Under the pieces are notes generated by a model. That model was not told where the DNA came from. It saw nothing but the letters and a program-made list of their open reading frames with translations, and searched no databases. Shown here piece by piece: positions 58,962 through 64,000 of a stretch of DNA of 64,000 nt. Source of the DNA: Phanerochaete sordida (taxonomy: Eukaryota > Basidiomycota > Agaricomycetes > Polyporales > Phanerochaetaceae); assembly GCA_019973155.2 (NCBI GenBank), contig BPQB01000024.1, positions 372,001 to 436,000 on the forward strand, written 5' to 3'. The position numbers and the translations under genes were made by a program. Within the stretch, counting starts at the first letter, position 1, and every line of letters starts with the position of its first letter.

Positions 58962-60471
58962 TGCAGCAGTAGCGCGCATAAAAGCGCGTTTCCTAGTAGG
59001 CGCCGCCTGCGCGGCCGCACTTGAACCACATCGTCGACATCCGCATATTTTACATGAGGTACATGGCAGGCTCCGGGGCGCGGTCTGCGGTGCCAGATCT
59101 TACGTCGTGCGAGCCCGCCATCAACCACTCGGTCGCGGTAAGCGGCGGAGGCGGCTTGCACACAGTCTGCAGCTTGTCCGGCGGCTTCTTGCCTCACGTT
59201 AAATAAGAAATATATTTGGACACGCTCCACAAGCCTGCTAAAACATGTTTATAGACTTTTACGGCCTCTGGACGACGGATTTGAGGCCGACGAACCGGAG
59301 CGCACCTTCGGGCGCGGTCAGAGGTGCCCGGGGTCTCGGCTCATAGTCCCGTGCCGCTCCCGGGCCCTTCGCTTTCGTGTGCCCTGGAGCGATTTAAGGA
59401 AAGCATAAGAATGCGGAGGTCTGGTATGTTTCCGTGCCATATGCTATGGACATACATTAGTTCTTGACTCATGTCGTTCAACTTAGTGTGTACAGGAAGG
59501 CCCACCGTGCCTCGTCGGTCTTCAATCGCGAGTACACGTTAAATATGTACCGAACTTTCTCTACCCATCGCAGAGACATACAACTTGTCAAGCAACCCTC
59601 GGTGAGCTCAACAGTCGCCCAACCCCGTTTTATCACTAACATCGTCGCGCAGTTTCATACGTCCAGTTGTCGCTGCGCATACTCGATCTTCTCGTCATCG
59701 GATGCATTGCACTGCCTGTACCTTTGATGGCATACTCCGCTCTCGGAGCTCTCGGCTCCATCTTTCTCGCTTAGTTAATTTACGGCTCAGGCTCTCCATC
59801 ATATCTGGCATGCACACCGTCAAGGTTCCGAGCAGCAGCACGGGCCTCGCTTTGGATGGTTTAATCGACCTTGTATTTATCTACGCTCAAACCCCGATGG
59901 ACAATAATAATTCCTGTCCCGTAAAATGCAAGCGGGGAATGTCTCTTGCTCTGACAACGGCCGAGACCTGTAGCGAGGTAGAGAACGCCGTATTTGTGCG
60001 TGTATCTTCGCTGCAGAAAATGTTGATCGAGCTCGTCGCAGGGCATTCATCCAAGCACTGGCCATGTATATTATATGGCGCCAAAATAGGTGTCTATATC
60101 ATCTCTTCATGACACGCCATTCTGCTCGTATGCATGCAGCGTTACCGCCAACAGACGTTTCGTGGTCGACCAGGAACCCCGTACGTTCACAGTAGCGGCG
60201 CCTGGTTGCAACTTCCGAGTTCCGACTCTGACACCTTCAACCCCGGCTGTCGGCTCCGCACCTTGAAAAAGACAGGAATCGCGTTGGCTACCGAGCAGCT
60301 TTTTTTGCAAAGCATAAAGTTGGAAATGCAACATTTGCACTGCCTAGCCTGACTTACAGTGCAGCCGAGCAGGCTTGAGCGCTCTGCTATCCAGACGCAT
60401 ATAAATATCATCCTCGGGTACTCGAGCAGCAGCTCACCAGAGCCTACCACATCTGCCTAACCAACACCACG
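58962..60471. other. Right flank of the MULE and intergenic DNA
   Basis: The first 80 bases (GCAGCAGTAGCGCGCATAAA onward, with GGACTTGAACCAC-like words at about 59018) resemble 61393-61480 upstream of the second cullin gene. The rest has only short frames without signatures. TATAAAT at 60400-60406 is 66-72 bases before the next gene. Confidence 0.45.
60400..60406 (+). promoter_or_regulatory. TATA-like box of ten-cysteine member 5
   Basis: TATAAAT 66-72 bases upstream of the start codon at 60472. Boxes at similar distance precede all intact secreted-protein genes in the window. Confidence 0.55.
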
Positions 60472-60912
60472 ATGTTCAAGCTCTCCACATTCCTCGTCAT
60501 CGCCGCGTCGCTACTCCCGCCTCCGTTCGTCGCGGCAGAGTGTGCGCCTGGCACACGCATCTGCTGCGGACAGGTCGCGCCGTTCTTTGCGAACACCTAC
60601 GTCTGGACTCAGTTTTGCGGTATTGCACCGCAGCAGCCGACGTCTCTGGTCGGCTCCCGGTGTACCGAAGTCAGCGCTACAGCCCCCTGGTGAGCGCATC
60701 TCACCATGATGCGTTTTGCTTCTACTCATCACGGAAATCGCGACAATAGCCCCAGTAACACCTACGACCTGTGCTGTGCGTCGGTGACCTGTGAGTCGTT
60801 CTCACGAGTAAGGACGATTATACATGACGCTGATGGGCGAACAGCTTGTCGGTCTGCTAGCGTTGGCGGCCCCATCGGCTTGACATGCACTCCGAATCCC
60901 GCCTTACAGTGA
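60472..60912 (+). CDS. Ten-cysteine small secreted protein (member 5)
   Basis: MFKLSTFLVIAASLLPPPFV signal peptide, then ECAPGTRICCGQVAPFF, WTQFCGIAPQQPTSLVG, SRCTEVSATAP, and after the TG|C-splitting intron, PSNTYDLCCASVT, then CRSASVGGPIGLTCTPNPAL and the stop at 60910-60912. The cysteine frame and intron places match members 1-4. Like member 1 it has FCGI/ICGI rather than ACGIPTP, and a GGPIGLTC end. Probably exported. The function is not known. Confidence 0.8.
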
Positions 60913-61483
60913 ACTGTAACATTCGTATCCCAGTGAGTTATCATATTGAACTCGCTAGCTATACATCAGCTGACGCACTTCGGCAAACAGAGAGACAGGT
61001 TGAGCGGTTTGTGGGGAGATAGCCTTCGACACGAGCGATGCCGTAGCTGAGCCGTCCGAACACGTACTTCACACCCCATTCATCGGCAAAGGACAGAATG
61101 TGCTCGGTTTCTGATGCCTCGAGTGTATTTTACGCCTATCCTGCGCAAAGCGTCTTGAAGTTCCGCCGACGGAGACATTTGATGTTTGCTTGAATTTAAG
61201 TAAGCGAATAGCAGAATTGATCTTGTATTGGCGATTTTCTATGACTGCGCCATCCTCGGATATGATATCCGCACGAGGTGTCCTCACATAAAGGAGTTAT
61301 AATGTGTCTCGCGAAGTCCGCGCACCGTGAGAGGTTAAAAAGGTGTTTGTTCATACGTCGAACATCCACGTTCTGGCGAAGGCACAGTACCGCGCGTAAC
61401 GCGTAAAGCGCCGTCCACTGACAGTATAATAGGCGCCGTTTACGCTAGTTGGACTTGAACCACGTCGTCAACGTCCACGATAG
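60913..61483. promoter_or_regulatory. Upstream region of the second cullin gene
   Basis: Positions about 61302-61330 and 61393-61480 resemble the two flanks of the MULE (54405-54435 and 58955-59040). The region is likely the promoter and leader of the cullin gene. Confidence 0.45.
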
Positions 61484-64000
61484 ATGGCACAGCCCGATGT
61501 ATTCGCCCTTCTGACCTTTCCATCTTCCAAAGCGTTTACGGACCCTGCCTCTCCTGCGTCTGAGTTTCATGATAACCTACCAGTATCCCGCCATACGTTC
61601 AGGGCACCAAGCGGCAGCCGTGAGTCCGGGCCTCGGCCACAGGGTGAGAATGTCATACTGCCGAGCACGGCACCACTTGAGCTGAGTCTGCATGGTAGTC
61701 CTTGTATGTTATGTATGATTTCTTTTGCTATAGACAGATCGCTCATAACTCTCCCAGTCAGACCGCGTCCGGAAGATGCCTACGAGCCGGATGTTGCCCT
61801 TGTCATGCGCACCATTCATATCCTTCTACACAAAGGCAACATGCGGCCAGTCGGCGCATCACACCAACAAATACAGAACTCGTGTAAGATTGCAGTGTGT
61901 GATGCACACAAAGGTGAAGCTATCCTCCAGACGCTTGAGCGGCAGCTTGAGTGGTGCTGCCAGAACATCTATAACGACCTGATCAGCAAGGACCCTACGG
62001 GAGTGGCCAGTCTCGAACCCTTTGTGGAACTCTGCCAGTGGTATGAGCAACAGATCGTTCGTGCTGATTTAACATGTTGCATGACCTGTAACCGATGTTT
62101 CCGCAGACGCTTTTGGCGACTCTCTTGGCTCCTTTAGATGGCCTTTATTTGAGAGAAGACTGCAAGCAGGATATAAAGTACGTTTTGTACATTCTTTGCG
62201 CATTAGAATTCTGAAGCCTCGCAGAACTCGCGCCTACTCGGCCTTGCACAAGCATCTCTACTCGAAAGGTATGGTCGTCAAGCGCATCCAGTCCGGCGTG
62301 CTCGACTGGGCGTCCTGGGAACGCGAGAACAGACAAGTGCACGGTGCCCGCCCGCTCGTGCACACGTTGGTCGCAGAGCTCCAACGACACGGGCTCTACG
62401 GCTCGCTGGTCGAAAGCTTCTACCTACGCACGACGCACCAAGTCTACCTCGCAGAGGGCACCAAGGCGCGGCAGACGCTCGAGCCCCCGGCGTTCCTCCG
62501 GAAGTGCGACGAGCTCGTTGAATCGGAGGTCGAGCGCGCTCGTGCAGTGCTGCCTTCGACAAGCGTCTTACCTGTAACCATCGCGGCCGAGAAAGCGTTT
62601 CTCGTGCCGCATGTCGACTGGATGGTGTCCCCAGGTACGTTTTGCCCGCGAATGGCCGGTTTTGATTTATACTCAGTGCTCCTGACAGTACTGCGCGCTC
62701 TCATGCCTAATCCAGAGTCGGCCCCGCTCCGCGGAGTATACAAGGTCTTCAGCATGACGGGGTGCCTGCCCGTGCTTGCCGCGGCATTGTGCCGCTACAT
62801 CCGGGTACGGTATAATATTCGTTCTGTGTACGCCTGTGCTAATCTACTTCAGATCTTCATCCACGGCGTCCTCACCGATACGCGTCCTGACGAGCAGCGC
62901 ATCGACGCTGTCTTGATCCAGTATCGCTCATACATGTTCGTGCTCGCGAACGCATTCTATGACGAGGTGTCCAAGGACGGCGGCCCGGCGGAACCTGTGC
63001 AGAACCAAGATCTAAAACGCGCGATCCAGGACGGCATCCGTGAGGGCTTGCATGAGCGCCAGGATTTCTTTGCAGAGCTGCTCGCGAAGAGCCTACACAA
63101 GCGACTCCTGCGCGGACCTAAAGGGCGGCCAACGCACGAGTATCACAAGGAGCTCGAAGGGGTGCTAATGCTGCACCAGTTCGCGGAGCGAAAGGATGTG
63201 TTCAAGGTCTTCTTCATCCGTGCACTCGCAAAACGGCTCGTCCTTGGGAAGACGGATTTATTGCACGAGGAATTTGTGATCGACATGCTCATTACCCGTA
63301 AATGTGCACACTCTGTTCGTGTGATTGCTACTGATAGTGGAACGCAGATTATGATAACGACTTCAACACCGGCCGGAAGATGCTTCGGGACGTCAACCAC
63401 ACGCACGAGCTCATGCTCGAGTTCCGTGAGAAGCACCTCGGGCACCCCACTCTCACCGTGTGGTCCCTCGAGCAGGAAGTATGGCCGTTCGCCGTGCGCG
63501 AGTGCCCTGTCGCGCTGCCTTCCTGGGTGGGCCCTCTCCAGACTTGCATCGCGCCACGCCCTGACTTCTCCGCAGATGGCACGGGAGCTCAGGAAGTACG
63601 AGCGCTTCTACCGCGAGAAGTACAGGCGCGGAGACAGCTGCCTCGTGCTGTGCTGGGACCATGCCATCGGCTACGCGACGCTCACGGCGTACTTCGACCG
63701 AGGCACGAAGGAGCTCAGCGTCGACCTCCTCCAGGCGGTCGTCCTGCTGCTCTTCAACGACGGTGCAGAGCTGTCGTTCGCGCACATCGCAGAGAAGACG
63801 GAAATTGGTGTGCACCATGGCTCTGGGCTCTGGGCTCTGGACGATGCTGACGCTGGGACGCAGAGCACGAACGGCTGTGCGACGCCCTGCGGAGCCTCGC
63901 GTGCGGGAAGAAGCGCGTGCTGCTGAAGCGCCCCGGGGGCCCGGATGTCTGCGCCACGGACGTCTTCGCCTTCAACGCCGCATTCACCGACCCCGAGCCC
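61484..64000 (+). CDS. Second cullin-4-like gene, cut by the window edge
   Basis: Exons 61484-61703, 61758-62056, 62107-62177, 62207 onward and others encode MAQPDVFALLTFPSSKAF, VALVMRTIHILLHKGNM, TLLATLLAPLDGLYL, VLDWASWERENRQVHGARPL, VAELQRHGLYGSLVESFYLR, FAERKDVFKVFFIRALAKRL, SLEQEVWPFAVRECPVALP, LCWDHAIGYATLTAYFDRGT and LQAVVLLLFNDGAELSF. Most introns sit where the cullin at 11363 has them, and exon 2 has the same length (299 bases). The residues are much more diverged than expected for recent duplicates. The window ends in AAFTDPEP, before the neddylation site, so whether that site survives is unknown. No stop or frameshift is visible. It probably acts as a ligase scaffold or a regulator of one. 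Confidence 0.82.

Noticed and set aside
22787..60912. Calling the ten-cysteine proteins hydrophobins
   Set aside because: Hydrophobins have eight cysteines in C-CC-C-C-CC-C order; these have two more and different spacing.
1..64000. tRNA, rRNA or CRISPR arrays
   Set aside because: I saw no cloverleaf-type boxes in a convincing arrangement, no rRNA words, and no regularly spaced repeats; this is a eukaryotic nuclear window.

Overview
The window looks like nuclear DNA of a wood-decay type basidiomycete (Agaricomycetes, most likely a polypore). Genes are GC-rich and split by many short introns of about 50-60 bases with GT..AG ends. Several families are typical of that group: DUF6533 seven-helix proteins, an ent-kaurene-oxidase-like P450, CbxX-type triple AAA proteins, and a SWIM-finger MULE transposase. 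All gene models below were spliced by eye. Family names come from remembered signatures, not from searches.

Layout. 0-10 kb: a C-terminal Bck1-like kinase copy that lacks the catalytic Asp and the DFG glycine, a 1,504-residue protein with three CbxX-type AAA modules, a small inverted-repeat element, and a decayed second kinase copy. 9.8-19.3 kb: three paralogous secreted-protein loci (one dead, two intact) interleaved with a cullin-4-like gene and a divergently transcribed acidic gene carrying an XPA-like motif. 20.7-22.3 kb: two more XPA-like-motif genes. 22.8-25.5 kb: a ten-cysteine small secreted protein and a DUF6533 membrane protein. 27.6-29.2 kb: a G-protein alpha subunit whose 3' end seems to need a one-base exon. 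29.2-32.2 kb: GC-rich DNA without a supported gene.

32.2-49 kb is a dense housekeeping and metabolic block: a multi-helix membrane protein, a P450, a D-lactate dehydrogenase, Trm2, a CNNM/Mam3-like transporter-type protein, a ChaC glutathione gamma-glutamylcyclotransferase, a short-chain dehydrogenase and Met2. 50-60.9 kb holds four more ten-cysteine secreted proteins, an AT-richer island, and a complete 4.45-kb MULE with 242-bp inverted repeats, a 9-bp target duplication and a full-length transposase gene. A second, divergent cullin-4-like gene runs off the right edge.

How parts may work together. Most genes are independent housekeeping genes. The accessory theme is local duplication: two kinase copies, three secreted proteins, five ten-cysteine proteins, three XPA-motif genes and two cullins. 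Every intact secreted-protein gene has a TATA-like box about 70-95 bases before its start. The most speculative link is the head-to-head pairing of a cullin-4-like gene with an XPA-like-motif gene, because cullin-4 ligases and XPA both act in nucleotide-excision repair in other eukaryotes.
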